DNA of 64,000 nt from Agrobacterium larrymoorei (GCF_005145045.1 NZ_CP039692.1:878501-942500); one strand, 5' to 3'; positions 52,376 through 61,459 are shown, numbered from the stretch's first letter. Notes: generated by a model not told the origin, from the letters alone. A program made the numbers and translations.

Positions 52376-53983
52376 ATGGCAACGGCGGCAGCGACAGGCG
52401 GAACCGGTTCAAGAGCGAGCGGGCGCGCTACAAACCCATGGCTTGTGGCGGTCGTCGTAGCGCTCGCGGTGTTCATGGAAGTCCTCGATACGACGATTGC
52501 CAATGTCGCGCTCCGCTATATTTCCGGTGGATTGGCGGTCAGTGCGGATGAGGCATCTTGGGTGGTCACGACCTATCTCGTGTCCAATGCCATAGCGCTC
52601 ATTGCCTCCAGCTTCATTGCTCAACGTTATGGCCGCAAACGGTTTTATCTCGTCTGTCTGGCCATGTTCACGGTGGCCTCCGTTATGTGCGGACTGGCAT
52701 GGGACCTGCCATCGCTCCTTATTTTCCGCATGATCCAGGGGTTTGCGGGCGGCGGTATGGTGCCGGTGTCGCAATCAATTCTTACGGACGCCTTTCCGCC
52801 AGCAAAACGCGGTCAGGCCTTTGCAATTTTCGGTATTGCGGTGGTGGTGGCGCCAGTCGTGGGACCAACGCTTGGCGGCTGGCTTTCCGACAATTTCTCC
52901 TGGCATTGGTGTTTCCTGATCAACGGTCCAGTCGGCGTGTTTGCTTTCATGCTCGTCTATTTTCTGGTCAATGAATCCGAGGAGCAGGAGAAGAAGCGCC
53001 AGGACATGCGTGAGCAGGGCATTCGCTTCGATATCATCGGCTTCCTGCTAGTCGCGACCTTCCTTGGTTCATTGGAACTGGTTCTCGACCGAGGGCAGAT
53101 AGAAGACTGGTTCGACTCGACGTTCATCATCGTAACGGCGTTGATCTGCTTTTCCGCACTCATCGCATCCATACCCTGGCTGCTGACGGCGAAAAACCCG
53201 GTGCTGTATGTGCGGCTGATTGCAACCCGCCAATTTGGATCATGCATGATCGTAATGCTGGCAATAGGCGCAATCCTCATTGCCACCACCCAATTCGTAC
53301 CGCAGGTGCTGCAGGAAAATTATGGTTACACCGCCACCTGGGCTGGCCTCGCCCTTTCGCCCGGCGGTCTCGTGACGATGGTCATGATGTTCATGGCAGG
53401 TCAGTTAACCTCGCGCTTCCAACCGAAATATCTCATCGCCATCGGCGCGACGATCATTGCATTATCAATGTATGATCTGACACGGCTGAACCCGAATGCC
53501 GATTTCAGTTTCTTCGTCTGGTCGCGCTGCATCCTCGGTCTCGGCCTGCCCTTGATCTTCATTCCAATCACAGCAGCTTCCTATGACGGCTTGAGGCCGG
53601 ACCAGACCGACCAGGCGTCTGCGCTGATCAACGCAGCCCGCAACACCGGTGGCTCGATAGGCGTTTCGGTCGCTTCGAACGTGCTCGCCCACCGAGAACA
53701 GTGGCACCAGAGCCGACTGGTCGAGCACATCAACCCGACGGAACCCGCCTATCATCAGACAATGCAGAATCTACAGGGCTTCTTTACGGAGCGAGGCTCC
53801 TCCATGGTCGATGCACAAAGTCAGGCCATGGGCCTTATCGGCCAGCAGGTTGGCCTTCAGGCAAGTTATCTCGCCTATATCGATGTGTTTTTTGTTCTCG
53901 CGATCATTTCGGCCCTTGCAGTCCCGCTGGCGCTCATCCTGCGCAACGTCGATCTGAAGTCCGGTCAGGGCGGGATGCATTGA
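52376..53983 (+). CDS. MFS efflux transporter, DHA2 family (EmrB-like, 14 TM)
   Basis: A 535-residue DHA2 drug:proton antiporter starting at ATG 52376. Family signature in TM1: VVVALAVFMEVLDTTIANVALRYISGGL, and the motif A loop RYGRKRF; motif C region GPTLGGWLSDNFSWHWCFLINGPVG. Length and helix number suit the EmrB group. Together with the upstream adaptor it forms a two-gene export operon without a local regulator. Substrate unknown. Confidence 0.94.
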   Translation: MATAAATGGTGSRASGRATNPWLVAVVVALAVFMEVLDTTIANVALRYISGGLAVSADEASWVVTTYLVSNAIALIASSFIAQRYGRKRFYLVCLAMFTVASVMCGLAWDLPSLLIFRMIQGFAGGGMVPVSQSILTDAFPPAKRGQAFAIFGIAVVVAPVVGPTLGGWLSDNFSWHWCFLINGPVGVFAFMLVYFLVNESEEQEKKRQDMREQGIRFDIIGFLLVATFLGSLELVLDRGQIEDWFDSTFIIVTALICFSALIASIPWLLTAKNPVLYVRLIATRQFGSCMIVMLAIGAILIATTQFVPQVLQENYGYTATWAGLALSPGGLVTMVMMFMAGQLTSRFQPKYLIAIGATIIALSMYDLTRLNPNADFSFFVWSRCILGLGLPLIFIPITAASYDGLRPDQTDQASALINAARNTGGSIGVSVASNVLAHREQWHQSRLVEHINPTEPAYHQTMQNLQGFFTERGSSMVDAQSQAMGLIGQQVGLQASYLAYIDVFFVLAIISALAVPLALILRNVDLKSGQGGMH

Positions 53984-54120
53984 AAGTCGCGATAGGCGTC
54001 TAAGCGTTCTCAGGCTTCACCAGAAGCGGACAGATCATTCTCCAACGACGGTTTCCTGACTTATCGTCAGCGTAGCGTCGCGACCTTTCTCCATTCGCCG
54101 TTTCTCAAGAAAGTAACGCT

Positions 54121-54519
54121 TCAAACGGCTTTATCGAACGCATCTGCCTCGGTTTGGCTGATGAAGGTAAATGTCACCAGTTCACTGTCGTCCTGCTGCC
54201 GGATGCCGATAGCAGTCACAATCAACCGAGCGATTTCATCCTGAGCTTCACGTCCCGACCGAGACGAGTTCACCGACTTCTCGATTGCTGGCGCGAATAC
54301 TTCACTGATAACGCCGAGGCGCATATTGTGTTTCATGATGATGTCGCGGTCCTCGATGATTGCCGCCTGTTCCGCCTTCGGAATTCCAGCATTGTCCATC
54401 GCAGTTATCGTGGCATTCGTCGCAAGCTTGATCGGCCCCTCTTCAAGCCACCGATCAACCATCTGATGAAACTGCCGCATACGAGCAGCGGGAATAGTTT
54501 TCTGTACAGTGATCGACAT
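54121..54519 (-). CDS. Hypothetical protein, 132 residues
   Basis: Starts at ATG 54519 with AAGGAACGCGG upstream. Sequence begins SITVQKTIPAARMRQFHQMVDRWLEEGP and contains NATITAMDNAGIPKAEQAAIIEDRDIIMKHNMRLGVISEVFAPAIEKSVN. Mostly soluble and helical, no membrane segments, no motif I recognise. Stands alone; the flanking gaps 53,984-54,120 and 54,520-54,819 contain nothing else clear. Confidence 0.6.
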   Translation of the reverse strand: MSITVQKTIPAARMRQFHQMVDRWLEEGPIKLATNATITAMDNAGIPKAEQAAIIEDRDIIMKHNMRLGVISEVFAPAIEKSVNSSRSGREAQDEIARLIVTAIGIRQQDDSELVTFTFISQTEADAFDKAV

Positions 54520-54819
54520 CCGCGTTCCTTTCTCGGCCTGTATGCATGCCGATACATGCTCTCTGGATAAGGGACAAGCTTTGCGATCATAAAGAGCTCG
54601 GGTAGCGAGCGTACTGGACTAATAGACTTGTTGGTCGAGGTCAGAAACGCCGCTTGAGAGCAACGTCCACTAATCGGCTGAACCTGTCTATAGGCCGCGA
54701 GTACCCTCCTCCTGAGCGTTTAAACCATCAAATCTTGTTCGGATTGGCTATTCCCCATGGCGTTTCTTTCTCTGCAGAGCCAGGTCACACAGATATCCCC
54801 GGCCCGCCATTAAAAGTGT

Positions 54820-54841
54820 TGACACATTTATAAAATTGTCA
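54820..54841. promoter_or_regulatory. Inverted repeat and promoter region upstream of tctB
   Basis: TGACA (54820-54824) and TGTCA (54837-54841) enclose an AT-rich core; the whole 22 bases are a near palindrome. The left part is also a TTGACA -35 hexamer. It lies 73 bases before the tctB ATG. The GntR regulator encoded in the same operon (57918) is the likely ligand-responsive binder. Confidence 0.5.
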
Positions 54842-54913
54842 TTTCTTAATATTTACAGCGATACGCCAAACTTCTCTCAGGGTTCGGCGATGCTGCTGTA
54901 GGGAGGAAATTCA

Positions 54914-55357
54914 ATGAAATTAACAACGGACCTTCTCGCCGGAGGATTCTTTTCTATTTTCGGCGGCGCGGCTTTCGTCGCTTCTATTGGCTACAAACTT
55001 GGTACCCCGGCGGCGATGGGCCCCGGGTTCTTTCCCACGATGATCGCGGTAGGCATAATGATCCTGGGTCTTTCGCTCGTCGCAACCGCTATTGTGAAAT
55101 CCGGATTTTTGGAGCGACCCGAGCGAATTCACGTCAAACCACTACTCTTGATCACTCTTTCAGTCGTCAGTTTCGCGATCCTTCAGGAAGAGGTCGGTCT
55201 CCTTGCAGCTCTTGTCGGCTTGATCTTGATCAGCGCGGTCGCGGCGGGCGCACGGCGTCCCCTGGAAATTGTAGCGATCACTGTGGCGCTGGTCGCGATC
55301 GCCTACCTGATCTTTATCACGGGGCTCAACATCCCCTTTACAATGTGGGCTCAGTGA
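54914..55357 (+). CDS. tctB: Tripartite tricarboxylate transporter small membrane subunit TctB
   Basis: A 147-residue four-helix membrane protein (LTTDLLAGGFFSIFGGAAFVASIGYKLGTPAAMGPGFFPTMIAVGIMILGLSLVATAIV), the classical TctB start with MGPGFFP. GGGAGGAAATTCA precedes the ATG. Its stop is immediately followed by the tctA ATG. First gene of the operon tctB-tctA-cyclase-gntR-tctC. Confidence 0.95.
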   Translation: MKLTTDLLAGGFFSIFGGAAFVASIGYKLGTPAAMGPGFFPTMIAVGIMILGLSLVATAIVKSGFLERPERIHVKPLLLITLSVVSFAILQEEVGLLAALVGLILISAVAAGARRPLEIVAITVALVAIAYLIFITGLNIPFTMWAQ

Positions 55358-56857
55358 ATGGATACCTTATCAAATCTCGCGCTGGGATTCAGCGTCGCAC
55401 TTTCCTTGTCCAACCTAACCTACTGCTTTCTTGGCGTTTTGCTCGGTACATTTATCGGCGTGCTGCCTGGCGTGGGACCGCTTGTCACCATCGCCGTTCT
55501 GCTACCCTTGACCTTCGGGCTGCCGCCGGAAGGTGCATTGATTATGCTTGCGGGCATCTACTATGGCGCAGCCTACGGCGGCTCAACGACAGCGATCCTC
55601 GTAAATCTTCCGGGAGAGTCTTCAGCCGCCGTTACGTGCATTGACGGCTACCAAATGGCCCGCAAGGGAAAGGCGGGACAGGCGCTGGCAATCGCTGCAC
55701 TCAGTTCCTTTGTCGCAGGAACCATCGGAACGATTTTGATCGCAACCTTTGCACCTCCGCTGTCCGCGATGGCGCTCGAATTCGGTCCGCCCGAGTACTT
55801 CTCCATGATCCTTATGGCAATGGTGTTTTCGTCTGTATTGGGACACGGTTCGTTGCTTAAAGGTGTGTTGATGGCGCTCTTCGGCGTCATGATCGGTCTG
55901 GTCGGGACTGATGTTATCTCGGGGGTTTCGCGTTTCAGCTTCGGTTTTGACAGCCTTACGGACCGTATCGACTTCGCCGTCGTTGCAATGGGCCTTTTCG
56001 CATTTGCAGAGATAATCAAAACCCTGGAAACTAATGTGGATGGGCAGACTGCGATGAAAGTCGGGTCCCTTGGGCTAAGCCGACAGGAAATTCGTGCCTC
56101 CACAGGCCCCACGCTTCGAGGTACCGCGCTTGGATCATTTTTCGGAGTGCTTCCCGGCGCTGGGCAGGTCATCAGTTCTTTCGCGGCATATATGCTGGAA
56201 AAGAAGATATCCAAAAATCCCGAGCGCTTTGGAACGGGAGCAATCGAGGGGGTTGCCGCGCCTGAAGCGGCCAACAATGCAGCGGCCCAAACCGCTTTTA
56301 TCCCCACTCTCACTCTTGGCATTCCAGGCAGCGCCACCATGGCTCTCATGCTGGGCGCCCTCATGATCCAGGGCATCACCCCTGGGCCGCAAGTGATGAC
56401 CTCTCATCCATCACTCTTCTGGGGCCTCATCGCGAGCATGTGGATTGGAAACCTGCTGCTGGTGATCTTGAACCTGCCGCTGGTTGGGCTGTGGGTCACC
56501 CTGCTGCGGGTACCGTATCGCTGGCTGTGCCCTGCGATCCTGGTATTCTCATGCGTGGGAATTCTCAGTCTGAACTTCAGGACTGCCGATATTTTCTTGA
56601 CCGCCGGTTTCGGAGTGCTTGGCTATGCGCTCGCCAAGCTCGAGTGCCCACCGGCACCATTCGTGCTCGGTTTCATCCTCGGACCAATGATGGAAGAGAA
56701 CCTTAGGAGAGCAATGCTCTTCTCTCGCGGTGACCCATCGATCCTTATTACAAGCCCGATCAGTGCAGGCTTCCTGGCTGTGACAATCATCCTTCTCATC
56801 GTCAGTATCGTTCCAGCGGTGCGGCGACGCAAGGATGAAGCAATAGGAGCCGAATGA
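55358..56857 (+). CDS. tctA: Tripartite tricarboxylate transporter large membrane subunit TctA
   Basis: A 499-residue membrane protein with about 12 helices. TctA signature: GVLLGTFIGVLPGVGPLVTIAVLLPLTFGLPPEGALIMLAGIYYGAAYGGSTTAILVNLPGESSAAVTCIDGY, then VMLGLVGTD-like IGLVGTDVISGVSRFSFG and TLTLGIPGSATMALMLGALMIQGITPGP. Length is normal. Directly adjacent to tctB and one base before the cyclase gene. Confidence 0.95.
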   Translation: MDTLSNLALGFSVALSLSNLTYCFLGVLLGTFIGVLPGVGPLVTIAVLLPLTFGLPPEGALIMLAGIYYGAAYGGSTTAILVNLPGESSAAVTCIDGYQMARKGKAGQALAIAALSSFVAGTIGTILIATFAPPLSAMALEFGPPEYFSMILMAMVFSSVLGHGSLLKGVLMALFGVMIGLVGTDVISGVSRFSFGFDSLTDRIDFAVVAMGLFAFAEIIKTLETNVDGQTAMKVGSLGLSRQEIRASTGPTLRGTALGSFFGVLPGAGQVISSFAAYMLEKKISKNPERFGTGAIEGVAAPEAANNAAAQTAFIPTLTLGIPGSATMALMLGALMIQGITPGPQVMTSHPSLFWGLIASMWIGNLLLVILNLPLVGLWVTLLRVPYRWLCPAILVFSCVGILSLNFRTADIFLTAGFGVLGYALAKLECPPAPFVLGFILGPMMEENLRRAMLFSRGDPSILITSPISAGFLAVTIILLIVSIVPAVRRRKDEAIGAE

Positions 56858-56858
56858 C

Positions 56859-57902
56859 ATGTGTGAATCCGCAAATACGAAGTTACTGAAACGATGGGTA
56901 AATCGGCCAGAAGGGTCCACATGGGGAGACTTCGGCCCCGATGATCAGCATGGCAGAATGAACCTGATCACCAATGAAAAACGACAGGCGGCGCTTGCGG
57001 AAGTGAAAGAGGGGCGCACGTTCTGCCTGAGCTTACCTTTGGACCGTCCGGGAGGCTCGGTGCTTAACGGCCGACGACGCCCTCCCCATTTTCACCCAAT
57101 CCATCGAGATGGCCAGTTGGCATTCAACCAGCGGCTCAACACCGTGGATCCGGCGATTACAGATGTCCATTCGGATGAAGCGGTGATGCTCTACAATCAA
57201 TACTCCACCCATTGGGACGGCTTTGCACACAAGGGCGCGATGTTCGATGCAGATGGAGACGGCATCGAAGAGCAGGTCTTCTACAACGGTTTCAAGATTG
57301 TGGATGAAAACGGCAAAGGTCTGCAGGGCGACCTTGGTGCGACCGCCGTGTCGATCATGGAGATGGCCGAAACCTGCGTTCAGGGCCGCGGCGTTATGAT
57401 CGACCTTCGACATCACTTCGGCGACGAACGCGTTAACGTCGGGCGGGAACTCTTGGAGAAGGTGTTGAATGCAGACGGGATCAAAGTAGAGGAAGGCGAT
57501 ATCGTATGCTTGCATACGGGGCTTGCCGATCTGATCCAACAATCCGATGGAGAGCCAGATCCCGAGCTCCGCACTGCATGTGCAGTCCTCGATGGCTATG
57601 ACCAAGCGCTGCTCGACTGGGTGACGGAAAGTGGCGTGGCGGCTATCGCGGCAGACAATCTTGCGGTCGAAAGATCGTCGACTTTGGGATTACATCCAAT
57701 GGCGTGCCACATCGGAAGCACCCTGCCCTTACATCGCCATTGTCTTTTCAAGCTCGGAGTTCATCTGGGGGAACTCTGGTTCTTGACCGAACTGGCTGAT
57801 TGGCTTCGTGCAAACCGTCGCTCACGGTTCCTGCTCACGGCACCACCACTTCGCCTTCCCGGCGCGGCTGGTTCGCCTGTCACGCCCGTTGCTACCGTTT
57901 GA
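56859..57902 (+). CDS. Cyclase family metal-dependent hydrolase
   Basis: A 347-residue protein of the cyclase/kynurenine-formamidase superfamily. It carries the metal-binding motif of the family in QYSTHWDGFAHKGAMFD (HxDxxxH), then the later acidic segment VEEGDIVCLHTGLAD and the C-terminal TLGLHPMACH. Such enzymes hydrolyse cyclic imides, lactones or N-formylkynurenine. Placed in the operon with a TctABC transporter, the likely role is opening a small cyclic substrate imported by it; identity unknown. Starts one base after tctA. Confidence 0.88.
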   Translation: MCESANTKLLKRWVNRPEGSTWGDFGPDDQHGRMNLITNEKRQAALAEVKEGRTFCLSLPLDRPGGSVLNGRRRPPHFHPIHRDGQLAFNQRLNTVDPAITDVHSDEAVMLYNQYSTHWDGFAHKGAMFDADGDGIEEQVFYNGFKIVDENGKGLQGDLGATAVSIMEMAETCVQGRGVMIDLRHHFGDERVNVGRELLEKVLNADGIKVEEGDIVCLHTGLADLIQQSDGEPDPELRTACAVLDGYDQALLDWVTESGVAAIAADNLAVERSSTLGLHPMACHIGSTLPLHRHCLFKLGVHLGELWFLTELADWLRANRRSRFLLTAPPLRLPGAAGSPVTPVATV

Positions 57903-57917
57903 GCCTCGATCCGCACC

Positions 57918-58622
57918 ATGGATAAGGAGAACAGCTTGCTTTCAGAGACCGAAATCGTTTCCGCCCGCGAAGAAAGAGGCGAAACCAGAGCAAAAGAAGC
58001 TCTCGATCAAATAATGGCGCTCATCCGTGCAGGCGAACTTCGACCGGGGTCTATCCTAAAGGAAGTCGAACTCGCGAAGCGCTTCTCAATGAGCAGAGGT
58101 CCAGTGCGCGAGGCGATCAGAAACCTCGAAGGAAGAAAGATCGTGGAGCGCGAAGCCTTCCAGCGTGCTCGAATTACGCCCCTTCGCAAACCCGAGATCG
58201 TCGCAATCTTTCAACTACGCGAATGTCTCGAAGGCATGGCTTTCAGCCTTGCCGCAGCACGTATGTCCGACAGCGAACTCGATGCCTTGGTTGAAGACGT
58301 GGAGCGTAGCAGCGACCCAAGCTATTACGGAGAAGTTTTCAATGCAGGGTTCAAATTCAAGTTTCACGCTGCTGTCGTAAGCCGCTGCGGAAACGAGAGG
58401 ATCAAGCACGTTCTGGATGTCGAGGTCTATGAACTCATCCGCCTCTACCGTTGGATAGCTGGGACACTACCCGGCCGCGGCGGAAGTGCCCAGGCCGAAC
58501 ATCTCGAAATCGCGAAAGCTATGCGGGTTAGAGATATGGAACGGGTTGAAAAACTGACCCGAGCCCACATCCACAAATCAATGATCTATCTGCTCGGCGA
58601 CGGGAATGATGCCGTCGACTAA
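57918..58622 (+). CDS. GntR family (FadR/FCD-type) regulator
   Basis: A 234-residue regulator. N-terminal winged helix-turn-helix: LIRAGELRPGSILKEVELAKRFSMSRGPVREAIRNLEGRKIVEREAFQRARI, then an FCD ligand domain with LRECLEGMAFSLAAARM and the C-terminal metal-site-like histidine in RLYRWIAGTLPGRGGSAQAEHLEIAKAMRVRDMERVEKLTRAHIHKSMIYL. Lies inside the operon between the cyclase and tctC, so it likely controls the operon through the upstream palindrome at 54,820. Confidence 0.93.
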   Translation: MDKENSLLSETEIVSAREERGETRAKEALDQIMALIRAGELRPGSILKEVELAKRFSMSRGPVREAIRNLEGRKIVEREAFQRARITPLRKPEIVAIFQLRECLEGMAFSLAAARMSDSELDALVEDVERSSDPSYYGEVFNAGFKFKFHAAVVSRCGNERIKHVLDVEVYELIRLYRWIAGTLPGRGGSAQAEHLEIAKAMRVRDMERVEKLTRAHIHKSMIYLLGDGNDAVD

Positions 58623-58659
58623 CCGCGCCGGTGAAGCTTAAACATAAAGGGAGGAATAC

Positions 58660-59637
58660 ATGAATTTCAGACGATTTAGCAGGCAGGTAGTTACTGCATT
58701 AACCCTGCTCACCCCGATGGCAGCAATAGCCGCGGACGGCTTTCCGCAACGCCCCATAACACTGGTTGTTCCTTTCGCGCCGGGTGGCGGCAACGATTCC
58801 CTGGCACGGATCGTAGCCGCAAAAGCTGGCGAAGTTCTGGGAGGAGTAATCGTCGTGGAAAACCGCCCTGGCGCCGGGGGTGGTATCGCTGCGCAGGCGG
58901 TGGCGAAGGCCCGCCCAGATGGTTACACCTTATTGCAGGGCAATATCGCACACGCGATAAACATGTCGTTATATGCGAAGCCCGGCTACGATATCGTAAA
59001 GGATTTCGAGCCCGTGACCATGATTGCGACTTCGCCTCTTCTTTTCTGCGTTCCTCCACGCCTCGGCGTTAAAACAATGAAGGAATTCGTGGAGCTTGCG
59101 AAGTCTAAGCCGGGTTCGCTGAACTATGGTTCATCAGGCATGGGGGGAGCGAGCCATCTGGCGGTCGAGCTACTGAAAGCAAAGACTGGCATCGAACTAC
59201 AACATATCCCCTATCAGGGGTCCGGCCCATCTGTTACCGATCTGCTTGCAGGCCGCCTCGATCTGGCACTTCCCGCCATCAGCAGTGCTCCTCCGCTGAT
59301 GCAAGCGGGGAAAATCGTGTGCCTATCCTCTACAAGCTCGGTCCGTTCAAAATCTTTACCTGACATGCCCGCAACAGCAGAGGCCCTTGGTATCGACGAA
59401 TACGAAGCACTGCCTTGGTACGGTATTCTCGCGCCAAAGGGCACACCTCCAGCAATTGTGTCAGCCTTGGCCGAAGCGGTAAAGAAGGCTGTTGAGGACC
59501 CGAAGGTGAGAGATGCGCTTACCAAGCAAGGGTTTGACGTCCAGGTCGACACGCCTGACAACTTCCGGACCTATATCACCGCCGAGGTCGACAAGTGGTC
59601 CCAGGTCGTTAAGGAGTCCGGCGCGAAAGCGGAATAG
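58660..59637 (+). CDS. tctC: Periplasmic substrate-binding protein TctC (Bug family)
   Basis: A 325-residue secreted protein with leader VVTALTLLTPMAAIAAD. The Bug-family fold is clear: FPQRPITLVVPFAPGGGNDSLARIVAAKAGEVLGGVIVVENRPGAGGGIAAQAVAKARPDGYTLL, then MAKPGYDIVKDFEPVTM-like region and KPGSLNYGSSGMGGASHLAVELLKAKTGIELQHIPYQGSGPSVTDLLAGRLDL. It is the last gene of the TctABC operon. Ligand is unknown; Bug proteins bind diverse carboxylates or amides. Confidence 0.95.
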   Translation: MNFRRFSRQVVTALTLLTPMAAIAADGFPQRPITLVVPFAPGGGNDSLARIVAAKAGEVLGGVIVVENRPGAGGGIAAQAVAKARPDGYTLLQGNIAHAINMSLYAKPGYDIVKDFEPVTMIATSPLLFCVPPRLGVKTMKEFVELAKSKPGSLNYGSSGMGGASHLAVELLKAKTGIELQHIPYQGSGPSVTDLLAGRLDLALPAISSAPPLMQAGKIVCLSSTSSVRSKSLPDMPATAEALGIDEYEALPWYGILAPKGTPPAIVSALAEAVKKAVEDPKVRDALTKQGFDVQVDTPDNFRTYITAEVDKWSQVVKESGAKAE

Positions 59638-59835
59638 GAATTCATCCAGCGCCAAAGGCGGCATCTCAGGTTCGACTTCGCGCGGAATTGCAAGTGCGGA
59701 GTCGAATCGGGTGATAATCGATTACCTTCAAAAACCGGTGCATTTGGCTCCAGCTGTTGCCAAGCGCACCGTCGGCCTGGATGACACTCAGGCGCCAATC
59801 ATGAATTTTCTGAATCTTCGAGGCAATACATCTCC

Positions 59836-60003
59836 TTGCCACGGGCCTTGTCGATGGTGACGTCGACGCCTGCTTCGACGGTCGGCTTGAGCGACCGTGG
59901 TCGTATCGCCGCTGGCCTGCGGGGAGATCTGGTGCGCGTACACCGTGAGGCAGGTGTTCCCGTCGTGCGCAGTGTCTGGCGTCAGGGTGTTCGTGTTGCA
60001 TGA
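59836..60003 (+). pseudogene. phnM: 3' remnant of phnM (C-P lyase pathway RPnTP hydrolase)
   Basis: In the frame ending at TGA 60001-60003 the peptide LPRALSMVTSTPASTVGLSD continues RGRIAAGLRGDLVRVHREAG and VPVVRSVWRQGVRVA, which matches the C-terminus of PhnM as recalled from rhizobial and E. coli proteins (DRGxIAxGxRADLV...VWRQGxRV). Only about 55 of ~380 residues remain; the rest is gone at a boundary near 59,833. The stop overlaps the phnN start (ATGA), as in intact phnM-phnN pairs. So phnN keeps its ancestral coupling although phnM is destroyed. Pseudogene. Confidence 0.75.
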
Positions 60004-60596
60004 GTGCCGACGAAACTGACTCTAGCCCGAACACCTCCTCTACACTCGGCACGATGATCGTCGTGGTTGGCCCAAGCGGTGCGGGCAAGGATACGCTGAT
60101 CGACTATGCGCTTGAGCGTATCGGCAAGCACCCTCGCCTTCACCACGTCCGCCGCGTCATTACACGCAGCAGCGATGCTGGCGGGGAACTGCATGAGGGC
60201 GTGGATGACGCCGAGTTCGAGCGCAGGCGGTTGTCGGGTGCGTTCTGCGTGTCGTGGAGCGCCCACGGCCTGAGCTACGGCATCCCCGCCTCAGCGAAAG
60301 ATGCAACGGAGCGTGGCGCAATCCTGATCGCCAATGGCTCCCGCTTAGCGCTTGCTGATTTCCGGGAGATTTTCTTAAAGCTGCTGGTGATCAATGTGAT
60401 TGCGCGCCCAGAGGTTCTGGCTGCCCGTCTGTCGGGCCGCGGTCGTGAGAGCGTGTCGGAGATTTCCCGTCGGCTGGAGCGCAGCGGTGTCGACGTCTGC
60501 GGCGATTTCGAGGTGGTGACGCTGGACAATAGCGGGGATGTCTGTGTGGCGGGCGAGGCGTTCCTGACAATCGTGAGGGATTTGCTAGCAAACTAA
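60000..60596 (+). CDS. phnN: Ribose 1,5-bisphosphate phosphokinase PhnN
   Basis: A 198-residue P-loop kinase that makes PRPP from ribose 1,5-bisphosphate at the end of the C-P lyase phosphonate pathway. Walker A: MIVVVGPSGAGKDTLIDYAL; then RRVITRSSDAGGELHEGVDDAEFERRRLSGAFCVSWSAHGLSYGIP, as in guanylate-kinase-like PhnN. The start ATG overlaps the TGA of the phnM stub. Gene appears intact, but its upstream pathway partners are not in this window. Confidence 0.93.
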   Translation: MSADETDSSPNTSSTLGTMIVVVGPSGAGKDTLIDYALERIGKHPRLHHVRRVITRSSDAGGELHEGVDDAEFERRRLSGAFCVSWSAHGLSYGIPASAKDATERGAILIANGSRLALADFREIFLKLLVINVIARPEVLAARLSGRGRESVSEISRRLERSGVDVCGDFEVVTLDNSGDVCVAGEAFLTIVRDLLAN

Positions 60597-60778
60597 AATC
60601 TTGCCTGTCTTTGCCCGCGCCTTGAAGGGCAGAGAGCCATGACATTGCCGAGGCTTACGAACCGCCCCAGCCCGCAATCAGCGGCTCCTAAGTTTTTCAG
60701 GGGGAGAAGTCCCAATCAAAGAGCGACGCTGTGTCGAACATCTCTGCTGGCGTTATTTTCGGGATATGCTGGGGGATT

Positions 60779-61060
<282 letters not shown>

Positions 61061-61083
61061 TTTTGATCAAGCTATCATAACAC

Positions 61084-61111
61084 AAAAGGCCGCTTGGTTA
61101 GCGGCCCTTTT
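61084..61111 (-). terminator. Terminator-like hairpin between 5S and tRNA-fMet repeats
   Basis: Stem GGCCGC (61088-61093) / GCGGCC (61101-61106) with seven-base loop, flanked by AAAA on one side and TTTT on the other. Read on the minus strand it ends in UUUU. It would split the 5S from the tRNA-fMet, or be partial. Confidence 0.7.
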
Positions 61112-61170
61112 GATTTCGGCTGGGCCGAGGGTGTGACGAGAAGATGGAGTATATGTTTTGCGTTTTGCAG

Positions 61171-61287
61171 ACCTGGCAGCGACCTACTCTCCCGCGTCTT
61201 AAGACGAAGTACCATTGGCGCTGGGGCGTTTCACGGCCGTGTTCGGAATGGGAACGGGTGCAGCCGCCCCGCAATAACCACCAGGTC
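61171..61287 (-). rRNA. rrf: 5S ribosomal RNA
   Basis: The minus strand reads GACCTGGTGGTTATTGCGGG... to ...GGTCGCTGCCAGGT, with paired ends GACCTGG/CCAGGT and the conserved middle CCCATTCCGAACACGG. Length about 117 bases. Lies downstream of 23S on the same strand, with a ~200-base spacer. Confidence 0.95.
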
Positions 61288-61459
61288 GGCAAAGCGCAAA
61301 ACATACGCTGTTTTCGAGAAGCTGGGTGGCTTGGCCACTTTCTATTTTTAACACGTCTTTCTCTGACCTATCCGTATGTTTCCCATACAGACCAGAGGTC
61401 GTCGCGCCTCGTGGCGCGGCCCGTCCGGAGCGTATTCCACGCGTCAGGACAGAAGAGGA

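Noticed and set aside
54560..54810. Possible tRNA fragment or attachment site in the gene-poor gap before tctB
   Set aside because: No cloverleaf pairing or direct repeat could be found by eye; no integrase nearby.
59666..60088. Minus-strand 140-codon frame overlapping the phnM stub and phnN start
   Set aside because: It crosses the phn boundary, no family recognised, and the plus-strand phnM/phnN reading explains most of it.
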